Positions 45,595-56,389 of a stretch of DNA of 64,000 nucleotides are shown in pieces. The DNA is from Ancylobacter sp. WKF20 (GTDB taxonomy: Bacteria > Pseudomonadota > Alphaproteobacteria > Rhizobiales > Xanthobacteraceae). Where the stretch lies: assembly GCF_029760895.1 (NCBI RefSeq), contig NZ_CP121679.1, positions 1,736,001 to 1,800,000 of the forward strand, written 5' to 3'. The notes under the pieces are model-generated. The model had not been told where the DNA came from, did not search any database, and saw nothing but the letters and a program-made list of their open reading frames with translations. A program made the position numbers and the translations under genes. Numbering within the stretch: the stretch's first letter is position 1; every line of letters starts with the position of its first letter.

Positions 45595-45622
45595 AAAAGG
45601 CCGGGCGCGAGCCCGGCCTTTT
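45595..45622. terminator. Bidirectional terminator between the PRC-barrel gene and lepA
   Basis: AAAAGGCCGGGC (45595-45606) pairs perfectly with GCCCGGCCTTTT (45611-45622) around a GCGA tetraloop, the same loop as the terminator at 27263. It can stop transcription from both convergent genes. Confidence 0.9.
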
Positions 45623-45653
45623 CGTATGCCGTCGTATTTCGCGCGTCGGGCGC

Positions 45654-47459
<1,806 letters not shown>

Positions 47460-47585
47460 GGGCGCGCAATAGCATTGGCGGCAGGTCGCCACAAGGCACG
47501 GGCGCCGCCCGCGACCTTGCGCGCTGGCATATGATCGACCACAGTCCCGCCCGCCGTTGCCGCCCGCTCATTTCCAGGAGCCCCC

Positions 47586-48221
47586 ATGCCGAGCCTTAAG
47601 GTCGCCGTCGTTCCCGTTACCCCCTTCCAGCAGAACTGCTCCATCGTCTGGGACGAGACGACCAAGCGCGGGGCGGTGATCGATCCGGGCGGCGACCTGC
47701 CGCGAATCCTCGCGGCGCTGGAGGAACTGGAGGTCACGGCGGAAAAGATCGTGCTGACCCATGGCCATATCGACCACGCGGCCGGCGCGGCAGAGCTCGC
47801 CGAGACGTTGAAGATCCCGGTCGAAGGCCCGCATGAGGGCGACAAGTTCCTGCTCGACGACCTGCCGGTCGCCGGCGAGCGCACCGGTATTCCCGGCCGC
47901 GTGGTGACGCCGAACCGCTGGCTGAACGAGGGCGACACGGTGGAGATCGGCGGGATCGACTTCGACGTGCTGCACGTCCCCGGCCACACGCCCGGCCATG
48001 TCGTGCTGGTGAACCGCGACAACAAGCTCGCCATCGTCGGCGACACGCTGTTCCAGCGCTCGGTCGGCCGCACCGATTTCCCCTATGGCGACGGGCCGCT
48101 GCTCATCAAGGGCATCAAGGAGAAGATCCTGCCGCTGGGCGATGCCTTCACCGTCCTGCCCGGCCATGGCAGCGCCACGAACATCGCGCTGGAGAAGCGG
48201 ACCAACCCCTTCATCCGGTGA
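47586..48221 (+). CDS. Metallo-beta-lactamase-fold hydrolase, glyoxalase II-like
   Basis: A 211-residue cytosolic protein with a full di-metal site: THGHIDH (HxHxDH at 59-64), the VPGHTPGH loop, GDTLF and LPGHG. It belongs to the YcbL-like short glyoxalase II group, which hydrolyses thioesters such as S-lactoylglutathione; the substrate is not certain. The start ATG is preceded by AGGAG at good spacing. It is divergent from lepA. Confidence 0.9.
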   Translation: MPSLKVAVVPVTPFQQNCSIVWDETTKRGAVIDPGGDLPRILAALEELEVTAEKIVLTHGHIDHAAGAAELAETLKIPVEGPHEGDKFLLDDLPVAGERTGIPGRVVTPNRWLNEGDTVEIGGIDFDVLHVPGHTPGHVVLVNRDNKLAIVGDTLFQRSVGRTDFPYGDGPLLIKGIKEKILPLGDAFTVLPGHGSATNIALEKRTNPFIR

Positions 48222-48312
48222 TGTGACGCTACCGCGAGCGGCACGCAAACGTGACTCGCCCTAACGTCAACCCGCGCCATGATGCTCCGGACGCCTGCCC
48301 GGAGCCCTGCCC

Positions 48313-49137
48313 ATGCCGAGCCCGTTTCCGCGCCTTTTCGCCCTCGCCCTGCTCGCCCTCGCAGCGCCCCTGTCGGTGGCGCCTGCACAGGCCCAGGCCG
48401 AGCGGTGCCCGAAGCTGGTGGCGACGAGCCCCTTCCTCTCCCCGCCCCGCCTGACGGCGATCCCGGCGGCGATGCCTGGGGAACGCGAGGTGAGCCTGAC
48501 CTTTGTCGGGCACGCCACCTTCCTGATCGAGACCGCCGGCGGCGTGACGCTCGCAACCGACTACAACGACTATGTCCGCCCGAGCGTCGTGCCGCGCGTG
48601 GCGACGATGAACCGGGCGCATTCGACGCATTACTCGCTCAACCCCGATCCGGGAATCGAGCGCGTGCTCAAGGGATGGCGCGAGGACCGCGATCCCGTGC
48701 ATTACGACCTTGAGGTCGGCGACCTGTGGATCGGCAATCTGCCGACCAATATCCGCGACTGGGAAGGCGGCACGATCAAGAACGGCAATTCGATCTTCAT
48801 CTTCCGCGCCGCCGATCTGTGCATCGCCCATCTCGGCCATCTGCACCACACGCTGACGCCCGAGGATCTTGGCGCGCTCGGGCGGATCGACATCGTGCTG
48901 GCGCCGGTGGATGGCAGCTACACGCTGGACGTGGACGGCATGGTCGAGGTGCTGAAGGCGCTGGAATCGCCGGTCGTCATCCCCATGCACTTCTTCAACC
49001 CGAGCACGCTGGAGCGCTTCCTCGCCAAGCTCGCGGACAGCCGCTACACGATCGCGCGCCAGCCGACGCCCACCGTGGTGCTCTCCCGCGCGAGCCTGCC
49101 GACCATGCCGACGGTCATGGTGCTACCGGGAAGGTGA
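48313..49137 (+). CDS. Exported metallo-beta-lactamase-fold protein with altered metal motif
   Basis: A 274-residue protein with a signal peptide (1-28, ending PAQAQA) and a UlaG-like beta-lactamase fold: VSLTFVGHATFLIET, then AHLGHLHHTLTPEDL and IPMHFF as later ligands. The first motif, normally HxHxDH, is degenerate here: NRAHSTHYSLNPD. It may bind one metal or none. Its 3' end overlaps the convergent GGDEF-EAL gene by 23 bases. Confidence 0.82.
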   Translation: MPSPFPRLFALALLALAAPLSVAPAQAQAERCPKLVATSPFLSPPRLTAIPAAMPGEREVSLTFVGHATFLIETAGGVTLATDYNDYVRPSVVPRVATMNRAHSTHYSLNPDPGIERVLKGWREDRDPVHYDLEVGDLWIGNLPTNIRDWEGGTIKNGNSIFIFRAADLCIAHLGHLHHTLTPEDLGALGRIDIVLAPVDGSYTLDVDGMVEVLKALESPVVIPMHFFNPSTLERFLAKLADSRYTIARQPTPTVVLSRASLPTMPTVMVLPGR

Positions 49138-51217
49138 CGACATTGCCGCCCGCGCGCCGCGCCGCCTGGCGCAGCATCCAGGTCGCCGCACGCGCAGCCT
49201 CCATCGGGTAGCCGAACAGATAGCCTTGCGCGAGGTTGCAGCCGAGCAGGTGCAGCGAGGTGCGCTGCGCCTCATTCTCGATGCCCTCCGCCAGCACGCC
49301 CATGCCAAGCTCGCGCCCGAGCGCGATCACCGCATGGACGATGGCGCGGTCGGCGGCCGAATGCTCCATATCCGCGATGAAGCTGCGGTCGATCTTGATG
49401 ACATCGACCGGCAGCCGCCGCAGATGGGTGAGCGAGGCGTGGCCAGTGCCGAAATCGTCGAGCGCGATGCTGAAACCCGCTCTGCGTAGCGCCGAGAGCG
49501 TATCCACCACCACCTCGCCGCTGCGGCCCAGCGTGACGGTTTCCGGCACCTCGAACTCGATATGGGCCGGCGTCAGCCCGGCGGCGCTCACTGCCTCGCG
49601 CAGATGATCGGCAAGCGCCCGGTTGCGGAACTGGTTGGCGGAGAGATTGACCGCCACCCGGCCGGGATCAAGCCCATCGTCGATCCATTGGCGGACCTGC
49701 GCGCAGATGCGGGCAAACATCGCCGTGCCGATGGGCGCCATGAGGCCGACGCTTTCAGCCGCTGGGATGAACAGGTCCGGCACCAGCAGGCCGCGGGTGG
49801 GATGGCGCCAGCGCAGCAGCGCCTCGAAGCCCTTCGGCACCAGCGTCCCGAGTTCCACGATCGGCTGATAGAACACCTCGAACTCGTCCCGCTCCAGCGC
49901 GGCGGTGAGGTCGAGGATGCACTGGTGGCGCTCATCGGCCTCGCGGCGCATGCCGATGTCGAAATGGCGCACGCGTCGACCATTCTCGGCCTTGGCGGCG
50001 TAGAGGGCGAGATCGGCATTGCGCTGGAGCGCGTCCGGCGTCGCGCCGTCCTCCGGCCAGGCGGCGATGCCGAAGCTCGCCGCCATGCTGAACACAGTGC
50101 CCGTGGCCGGGTCGGCAATGGGCTGGCTCAGACGCAGGTCGATCTCGCTGGCCCGGCGGCGCAGCACCTCGACATCGACCAGATGGGTGAGCAGCACCGC
50201 GAATTCGTCACCGCCGAGCCGGGCGGCCACATCCTCCGGCCGCAGGCTCGCGCGCAGCCGCACGCCGATCTCGCGCAGCACCGCGTCGCCGGCCGCGTGG
50301 CCATAGGTGTCGTTCACCTCCTTGAAGCTGTCGAGGTCGCACATGATGAGCGCCCCGGCAGAACCCGGCCGTTCCATGGCGGCCTGGAGCTTCTCCTGGA
50401 AGCAGACGCGGTTGATCAGGCCGGTCATGGTGTCGTGGGTGGAGAGGTAGTCGGAGCGCGCGCGCTCCTCCACCCGCTCGGTGATGTCGCGCTCATTGAC
50501 CAGAAGGCTCACCCGCCCGCTCACCGGGTCGGTAGTGGTCCGCAGGTCCATGCCGTGCCAGCGCTCGCCCGCGCTGGTCGCCACCCGGAACTCGCCGGAG
50601 ACCATCCGGCCCATGAAGGCATCGGTCCGCGCCGGATCATGCTCGAAAGCCTCCCGCCAGATGGCCTCGCCCGCGGCGCGGTCGCAAAAGCTGTCGAGAA
50701 ACCGGTGATCATCATCGGCATAGGTGCGGGAGGCGACGGGGTTGCGGAACATCACCTCCCCGCTTTGGCCATAGAGCGTCACCAGCACATTCGTGTGCCG
50801 CAGCGCCTCCACGCCGCGCAGCTCCTGCGGCTCGACCTGCGGTACGGTCGCCTCGACCAGCATGCCGACATGGCCATTGGAGAGGCGCACACCGCTCATC
50901 AGGCAGTCGACGGTGAAGGGTCGGTCCTTGGGGTAGAAGGTCCAGCGCTCGGTGAAGACCTCACCGGCAGCGATCCGCTCCATGGTGCGGCCAAGCCGGG
51001 CGCGGATGGCCTCCGAATGCGGGGTGAAATCGCGGGTAAAGAACTCCGCCTCCTCGCCCGGCTCCACCCGCCAGAGCTCCCGCGCCGCGGCATTGGCGTA
51101 GAACTTCCGCAGCGTGACGAGATCGAGAATCCATACTGGCCGGTACAGCAGATCGAATCCTTCCGGCCGGCACTCCGGCAGGGATGGCGACGGACGAATG
51201 TCGACGTCAAACGGCAT
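49115..51217 (-). CDS. PAS-GGDEF-EAL cyclic di-GMP enzyme
   Basis: A 700-residue cytosolic protein with two PAS regions (about 20-120 and 130-250), GGDEF (255-420) and EAL (435-690). GGDEF at 335-339 is intact with an RxxD inhibitory site (RPED, 326-329). EAL at 465-467 is intact (FEALLRWRHP), as are the metal-binding Asn region NLSANQFRN, DDFGTG and GMGVLAEGIEN. Both synthesis and hydrolysis of cyclic di-GMP are therefore possible, with direction set by PAS input. Convergent overlap with the preceding gene is 23 bases. Confidence 0.94.
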   Translation of the reverse strand: MPFDVDIRPSPSLPECRPEGFDLLYRPVWILDLVTLRKFYANAAARELWRVEPGEEAEFFTRDFTPHSEAIRARLGRTMERIAAGEVFTERWTFYPKDRPFTVDCLMSGVRLSNGHVGMLVEATVPQVEPQELRGVEALRHTNVLVTLYGQSGEVMFRNPVASRTYADDDHRFLDSFCDRAAGEAIWREAFEHDPARTDAFMGRMVSGEFRVATSAGERWHGMDLRTTTDPVSGRVSLLVNERDITERVEERARSDYLSTHDTMTGLINRVCFQEKLQAAMERPGSAGALIMCDLDSFKEVNDTYGHAAGDAVLREIGVRLRASLRPEDVAARLGGDEFAVLLTHLVDVEVLRRRASEIDLRLSQPIADPATGTVFSMAASFGIAAWPEDGATPDALQRNADLALYAAKAENGRRVRHFDIGMRREADERHQCILDLTAALERDEFEVFYQPIVELGTLVPKGFEALLRWRHPTRGLLVPDLFIPAAESVGLMAPIGTAMFARICAQVRQWIDDGLDPGRVAVNLSANQFRNRALADHLREAVSAAGLTPAHIEFEVPETVTLGRSGEVVVDTLSALRRAGFSIALDDFGTGHASLTHLRRLPVDVIKIDRSFIADMEHSAADRAIVHAVIALGRELGMGVLAEGIENEAQRTSLHLLGCNLAQGYLFGYPMEAARAATWMLRQAARRAGGNVVTFPVAP

Positions 51218-51317
51218 GGGCGATCACGGGCAAGACGCAACCCTTCCCATGAATATGGGGGATTCTGTTCCACCATACACGGGGGGCATGTCATTCATTG
51301 CCCAAAGTTTCGCCCGG

Positions 51318-52622
51318 TCATGAATCCTTCGGCGCATAGGCGGCCGGATCGACCAAAGCCGGCCGGCCCGGTAGCGCGAGCGTGGAGACGCGCGGCGCGC
51401 CTTCCGCGATCACCCGGCCGCGCCGGATGACGAAGAGCCGGGCGGCCTTGAGCCGAATGGCCTCGATGGGATCGGCCGCCTGAAGGACGACGAAATCGGC
51501 GTTGCAGCCGGGCGCGATGCCATAGCCTTCCAGACCCATGATCGTCGCCGGATTGGTGGTGACCGCCTCCAGGCACCAGCGCATCGCCTCGCGCGACGTC
51601 ATCTGCCCGACATGCAGCGCCATGTGCGCGACCTCCAGCATGTCGCCGGAGCCGAGCGAGTACCAGGGGTCCATCACGCAGTCATGGCCGAAGGCGACAT
51701 TGACGCCGGCGGCGCGCAGCTCCGGCACACGGGTCATGCCGCGGCGCTTGGGATAGGTGTCGTGCCGGCCCTGAAGGGTGATGTTGATCAGCGGGTTGGC
51801 GATGGCGTGGACGCCCGCCTCCGCGATCAGCGGGATCAGCTTCGAGACGTAGTAATTGTCCATGGAATGCATGGAGGTGAGGTGCGAGCCGGCCACCCGG
51901 CCCTGCAGGCCGAGGCGCTGCGTCTCATAGGCCAGCGCCTCGATATGGCGCGAGAGCGGATCGTCGCTCTCGTCGCAATGGATGTCGACACGCAGACCGC
52001 GCGCGGCGGCAATCTCGCACAGCGCCTTCAGCGAGGCGGCGCCGTCCGCCATGGTGCGCTCAAAATGCGGGATGCCACCGACCACGTCGACGCCCATATC
52101 GAGCGCGCGGTCGAGGTTCTTCGCGGCGGTGGGCGAGCGGTAATAACCGTCCTGCGGGAAGGCCACGAGTTGCAGGTCGATATAGTCCTTCACCCGCTCG
52201 CGGACATCGAGCAGCGCCTCGACGGCCAGCAGGCGATCGTCGCACACATCGACATGGCTGCGGATGGCCAGCAGCCCCTGGCTGACAGCAAGGTCGCAAT
52301 AGCGCAGCGCCCGCTCAATCACCGCCTCATGGGTCAGCAGCGGCTTGAGCTCGCCCCAGAGCGCAATGCCCTCCAGCAGCGTGCCGGACGTGTTGAGGCG
52401 CGGCAGGCCGAGCGAGAGCGTCGCGTCCATGTGGAAATGCACGTCGACGAAGGGCGGCGAGACCAGCCGGCCGCCGGCGTCGATGATCTGCCCGGCGCCC
52501 TCGCCCGCCTGCGCGGCGATGCCCGGCTCGACGGCGACGATGCGCCCGCCCTCGCAGGCGATATCGATGCCGGTGCGCCCGTCGGCGAGGCTGGCATTGG
52601 TGACGATCAGGTCAAAGCTCAT
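51318..52622 (-). CDS. Amidohydrolase, cytosine deaminase-like
   Basis: A 434-residue metal-dependent TIM-barrel deaminase. Metal ligands H62 and H64 lie in VDVHFHMD; the later His is in DIHCDESDD (Glu as the acid) and the Asp in GHDCVMDPW. This matches the CodA/isocytosine-deaminase group. It is the last gene of a BMP-type ABC transporter operon, which points to deamination of an imported pyrimidine, purine or related cyclic amide. The exact substrate is unproven. Confidence 0.9.
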   Translation of the reverse strand: MSFDLIVTNASLADGRTGIDIACEGGRIVAVEPGIAAQAGEGAGQIIDAGGRLVSPPFVDVHFHMDATLSLGLPRLNTSGTLLEGIALWGELKPLLTHEAVIERALRYCDLAVSQGLLAIRSHVDVCDDRLLAVEALLDVRERVKDYIDLQLVAFPQDGYYRSPTAAKNLDRALDMGVDVVGGIPHFERTMADGAASLKALCEIAAARGLRVDIHCDESDDPLSRHIEALAYETQRLGLQGRVAGSHLTSMHSMDNYYVSKLIPLIAEAGVHAIANPLINITLQGRHDTYPKRRGMTRVPELRAAGVNVAFGHDCVMDPWYSLGSGDMLEVAHMALHVGQMTSREAMRWCLEAVTTNPATIMGLEGYGIAPGCNADFVVLQAADPIEAIRLKAARLFVIRRGRVIAEGAPRVSTLALPGRPALVDPAAYAPKDS

Positions 52623-52631
52623 CGGGTCCGC

Positions 52632-53579
52632 CTATCTCTGGCCCTTGAAATACGGCTTCATCAGCGCGCGCGGGTAATCGGCCCGGCGGGCCACCAGCAC
52701 CAGCGCGGCGATGGAGAAGATATAGGGCAGCATGAGGAAGATCTGGCTCGGCACCGCCCCACCGGTGATGGTCTGCAGTCGGAGCTGGTAGGCGTCGAGC
52801 GCGCCGAACAGCAGCGCGCCGAGAAGCGCCTTGCCCGGCCGCCAGGAGGCGAAGACGGTGAGCGCGATGCACACCCAGCCGCGCCCGTTGATCATGCCGA
52901 AATAGAAGGCGTTGAAGGCCGACAGCGTCAGGAACGCACCGCCCAGCGCCATCAGCGCCGATCCCGCCATCACCGCCCCCATGCGAAGCCCGACGACGGA
53001 GAGCCCCTGTGCCTCCACCGCTTCCGGATTGTCGCCCACGGCGCGCAGGGCAAGTCCGAGCGGCGTGCGGGCCAGCACGAGAGCGACCAGCCCGACACAG
53101 ACGAAGGCGAGCACGGTGAAAGCCGTCTGCTGGCCGAGGATCGGCCCGACGAAGGGCAGATCGCCCAGCACCGGCACGTCGAGCGGGGCGAAGGGCTCGA
53201 TGCGCGGCGGCGTCGCCACATTGGGGAAAGCGACGCGGTAGCCGAAATAGGCAATCGAGGTCGCGAGCAGCGTTACCCCGATCCCGGTGACGTGCTGCGA
53301 CAGGCCGAGCGGCACGGTGAGCGTGCCATGGATCAGCCCGAACAGCGCACCCACTCCCGCCGCGACGAGGACGCCGCCCCAGAGCGGCAGGCCGAGATAG
53401 ACCGCCAGCCAGCCAGACATGGCACCGGCGACGAAGATCCCCTCAATGCCGAGATTGAGCACGCCCGCCCGCTCACATAGCAGCGCGCCGAGCACGCCGA
53501 AGATCAGCGGCGTGGCGATGCGGATGGTGGCGGCCCAGAAATTGGCCTGCAGCAGAATGTCGAGCGCGGCCCACATCAC
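52632..53579 (-). CDS. ABC transporter permease, nucleoside/BMP type (second permease)
   Basis: A 315-residue inner-membrane permease with 8-10 helices. Family blocks are RIATPLIFGVLGALLCERAGVLNLGIEGIFVAGAM (near 20-55) and AVGDNPEAVEAQGLSVVGLR. The GVLNLGIEG motif is typical of NupC/YufQ-type permeases. It overlaps the upstream permease gene by four bases (ATGA-type) and precedes the deaminase-like gene by nine bases. Confidence 0.93.
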   Translation of the reverse strand: MMWAALDILLQANFWAATIRIATPLIFGVLGALLCERAGVLNLGIEGIFVAGAMSGWLAVYLGLPLWGGVLVAAGVGALFGLIHGTLTVPLGLSQHVTGIGVTLLATSIAYFGYRVAFPNVATPPRIEPFAPLDVPVLGDLPFVGPILGQQTAFTVLAFVCVGLVALVLARTPLGLALRAVGDNPEAVEAQGLSVVGLRMGAVMAGSALMALGGAFLTLSAFNAFYFGMINGRGWVCIALTVFASWRPGKALLGALLFGALDAYQLRLQTITGGAVPSQIFLMLPYIFSIAALVLVARRADYPRALMKPYFKGQR

Positions 53580-54643
53580 ACGGTCTCCCGGCGCACGAGG
53601 ACGATACGGAACCGCGTCAGCAAACCGCCGACGAGCACGCTGAGCAGGGAGAACGCGACCACCAGGTCGGCGAGATAGTTGGAGACCCCGATGGCCCGGC
53701 TCATTGAATCCGCGCCCACGAACACGCCGGCGACGAAGATCGCGGCGGGGATGACACCGAGCGGCGAGAGGTTCGCCAGCGTCGCCACCACGATGCCGGC
53801 ATAGCCGAAGCCGGGCGAGAGATCGGAGGTAAGGTAGCCCTTGAGCCCGGCCACCTCGCTCGCCCCCGCGAGGCCCGCGAGCCCGCCGGAGAGCACGCCG
53901 ACCAGCACCATCGCCTTCACGACGGGCAGGCCCGCATAGCGCGCGGCGCGGGCATTCTCGCCCACCGCCCGGATGCGGAAGCCCCAGACGGTGCGAGTGA
54001 TGAAAATGTGCAGCGCCACAGCGGCGACCACCGCGATGACGAGGCCCCAGTGCAGCCGCAGCCCCGTCACCAGCTTGGGCAGTGTCGCCTCATCGAGCAC
54101 TGGAGCCGATTGCGGCCAGCCCATCGCCATCTCGTCCTTCATCGGGCCTTCGATCATCATCTGGACGAAGAGCAGGACGATGAAGTTCATCAGCAGCGTC
54201 ACCACCACTTCGTCGGCGCCGAAGCGGGTCTTGAACAGCACGGGAATGAGCAGCAGCGCCGCGCCCGCCGCTGCCGCACCGATCAGCACGGTCGGCAGGA
54301 GGATATAGGTGGGCGCCTCGATCAGCCCCGCGCCCAGCGCGACGGTGGCGAGAGCGCCCGCATAGAGCTGCCCCTCGGCACCGATGTTCCAGAGCTTGGC
54401 GCGGAAGGCGACCGCCGCCGCGAGGCCGGTGAAGATGAGCGGCGTCGCCCGCGTCAGCGTTTCCGCCAGCGCGAAGCCGTCGCCCGCCGCGCCCTGCGCC
54501 ATCAGCACGAAGGCCGAGAAGACCGGCGCGCCGGAAAGCGCGAGCGGCAGGGCCGTCAGCAGCAGCGCCGCAAGCCCCGAGCCGACGGAAACGGCGACGG
54601 TGAGCCAGAGGGGCGTGCGCTCGCGGGGGACGAAGCGGATCAT
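53576..54643 (-). CDS. ABC transporter permease, nucleoside/BMP type (first permease)
   Basis: A 355-residue inner-membrane permease with about 10 helices. It carries TRATPLIFTGLAAAVAFRAKLWNIGAEGQLYAGALA (near 64-99) and the EAA-like loop RAVGENARAARYAGLPVVKAMV. It pairs with the second permease to form the channel of a BMP-family importer, as in YufP/YufQ and NupB/NupC. It lies between the ATPase gene and the second permease gene. Confidence 0.93.
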   Translation of the reverse strand: MIRFVPRERTPLWLTVAVSVGSGLAALLLTALPLALSGAPVFSAFVLMAQGAAGDGFALAETLTRATPLIFTGLAAAVAFRAKLWNIGAEGQLYAGALATVALGAGLIEAPTYILLPTVLIGAAAAGAALLLIPVLFKTRFGADEVVVTLLMNFIVLLFVQMMIEGPMKDEMAMGWPQSAPVLDEATLPKLVTGLRLHWGLVIAVVAAVALHIFITRTVWGFRIRAVGENARAARYAGLPVVKAMVLVGVLSGGLAGLAGASEVAGLKGYLTSDLSPGFGYAGIVVATLANLSPLGVIPAAIFVAGVFVGADSMSRAIGVSNYLADLVVAFSLLSVLVGGLLTRFRIVLVRRETV

Positions 54644-54680
54644 GCGGGGTCTCCAGGCGTTGGCTGCGCTGAACCGACCA

Positions 54681-56228
54681 TCACGCCGCCTCCCCGGCCG
54701 CGTGGCCGGCCATCATCAGCCCGACGGTGCGCAAATCGAGCCCCTCCGTGTCCATCGCCGGGGAGAGCTGACCGGCATGGACCACGGCGATGCGGTCGCA
54801 GAGAGCGAAAAGCTCGTCGAGATCCTCGGAGATCAGCAGCACCGCCGCGCCGCGTCCGCGCGCCGCGATGAGGCGGCGGTGAACGTCGGTGGTCGCGCCG
54901 ATATCGAGGCCCCGCGTCGGCTGGTGGGCGAGCACGAGGCGCGGCTCGCGTTCCAGCACGCGGGCCAGGACGACCTTCTGCATGTTGCCGCCGGAGAGCG
55001 CGCGGATAGCGGCATCCGGGCCGGGGCAGCGCACGTCATAAGCCTTGATCGCCGCCGCCGCCCGCTCGCGGATGGCCGCGCGGCGCAGGAAGCCGGCGGA
55101 CTGGTTTTGCGGGTCACCGACGGTTTCCAGCACGTAGTTCTCGGCGACGGTGAGCGCGCCGACCGTCCCGTCGCGATGGCGATCCTCCGGGATACGGCCG
55201 ACGCCGGCGGCAAGGCGTGCGGCGGGGTCGGCCCGGCCGAGACGGTTGCCGGCGATATGGGCCTCGCCCTCGCGCGCCGTGGCGAGGCCGGCGACCAGCG
55301 CCGCCAAAGCTCCCTGCCCGTTGCCGGAGACGCCGGCAATGCCGACGATCTCGCCGGCGCACACTTCGAGGTCCGCCCGCTCCAGCCGGTCGCGTTGGGT
55401 GGGCGTGCCAACGCTGACACCCGTAAGGCTGAGCACCGGGGCGCCGCGCGTCGCCGGCGGACGCTCGCGCGGCGGGATGGCGCGCCCGACCATGAGTTCG
55501 GCCAGCGTCGCGCGGTTGGCGCCGGCGGTCGGGCGGTCCGCCACCTTGGCGCCGCCGCGCAGCACCACGACCCGTTCGCACAGCGCCAGCACCTCGTGCA
55601 GCTTATGGCTGATGAAGATGACCGCGAGCCCCTTGGCCGCCAGCACCCGCACAGTGGCGGCAAGGCTGTCGGCTTCCTGCGGGGTGAGCACGGCGGTCGG
55701 CTCGTCCAGAATGAGCACACGCACGTCGCGGTAGAGCGCCTTGAGGATCTCGATGCGCTGCTGCTCGCCAACCGAGAGCCGCGCCACCGGCACGTCGAGA
55801 TCGGCGGTGAGGCCGCTCTCTGCCATCAGCCGGTCGATCTTGGCCCGTGCCGAGCGGCGCTTGAGCTTGAAGCTCCACAGCGACTGGGTGCCCAGCACGA
55901 TGTTCTCGAAGCCGGTGAGGTTTTCGGCCAGCGCGAAATGCTGGTGCACCATACCGATGCCCGCGCTCAGCGCGGCTTCCGCCGATCCGCCGGGCAGCGG
56001 GGCGAGCTGGCCATCGGCGCCAGCGATGTACACGCTGCCCTCATCGGCGATGTAGTGGCCGAACAGGATGCTCATCAGCGTCGTCTTGCCCGCGCCATTC
56101 TCCCCGAGCAGCGCGACGATCTCGCCGGCGCGCACATCGAGGTCGATACGGTCATTCGCCACCAGCGCGCCGAAACGCTTGGTGATGCCGGTGAGCGAAA
56201 GGACCAGCGGGCGGGGATCGGGGTGCAT
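54681..56228 (-). CDS. ABC transporter ATPase with two nucleotide-binding domains (nucleoside/BMP type)
   Basis: A 515-residue double ATPase. Domain 1 has Walker A GENGAGKTTL, signature LSVGEQQRIEI and Walker B VLILDEPTAVL. Domain 2 has a degenerate Walker A (VSGNGQGAL), signature LSGGNMQKVVLAR and LVLAHQPTRGLD, as usual for sugar/nucleoside-type importers. The start at 56228 is preferred to an upstream ATG at 56267, which lies inside a palindromic repeat. Confidence 0.94.
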   Translation of the reverse strand: MHPDPRPLVLSLTGITKRFGALVANDRIDLDVRAGEIVALLGENGAGKTTLMSILFGHYIADEGSVYIAGADGQLAPLPGGSAEAALSAGIGMVHQHFALAENLTGFENIVLGTQSLWSFKLKRRSARAKIDRLMAESGLTADLDVPVARLSVGEQQRIEILKALYRDVRVLILDEPTAVLTPQEADSLAATVRVLAAKGLAVIFISHKLHEVLALCERVVVLRGGAKVADRPTAGANRATLAELMVGRAIPPRERPPATRGAPVLSLTGVSVGTPTQRDRLERADLEVCAGEIVGIAGVSGNGQGALAALVAGLATAREGEAHIAGNRLGRADPAARLAAGVGRIPEDRHRDGTVGALTVAENYVLETVGDPQNQSAGFLRRAAIRERAAAAIKAYDVRCPGPDAAIRALSGGNMQKVVLARVLEREPRLVLAHQPTRGLDIGATTDVHRRLIAARGRGAAVLLISEDLDELFALCDRIAVVHAGQLSPAMDTEGLDLRTVGLMMAGHAAGEAA

Positions 56229-56261
56229 TGGAGTGTCCGCGAAGGGGCATGGCGACGAAGA

Positions 56262-56362
56262 CGTCATCCCGGACGCCGCAACGCGGCGATCCGGGATCGT
56301 TCGGCATTTATGGGCCGCGCGATCCCGGCTCTACGCGCTGCGCGCTTCGGCCGGGATGACGG
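56262..56362. repeat. Dispersed palindromic repeat, copy D, inside the ABC transporter operon
   Basis: It opens with CGTCATCCCGGACGCCGC, has the inner pair GATCCGGGATCG and CGATCCCGGCTCTACG, and closes with TTCGGCCGGGATGACGG. It fills the gap between the binding-protein gene and the ATPase gene, transcribed on the minus strand. Confidence 0.87.
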
Positions 56363-56389
56363 CAAAACCAACCGCCTCGCGGCGCTGCC

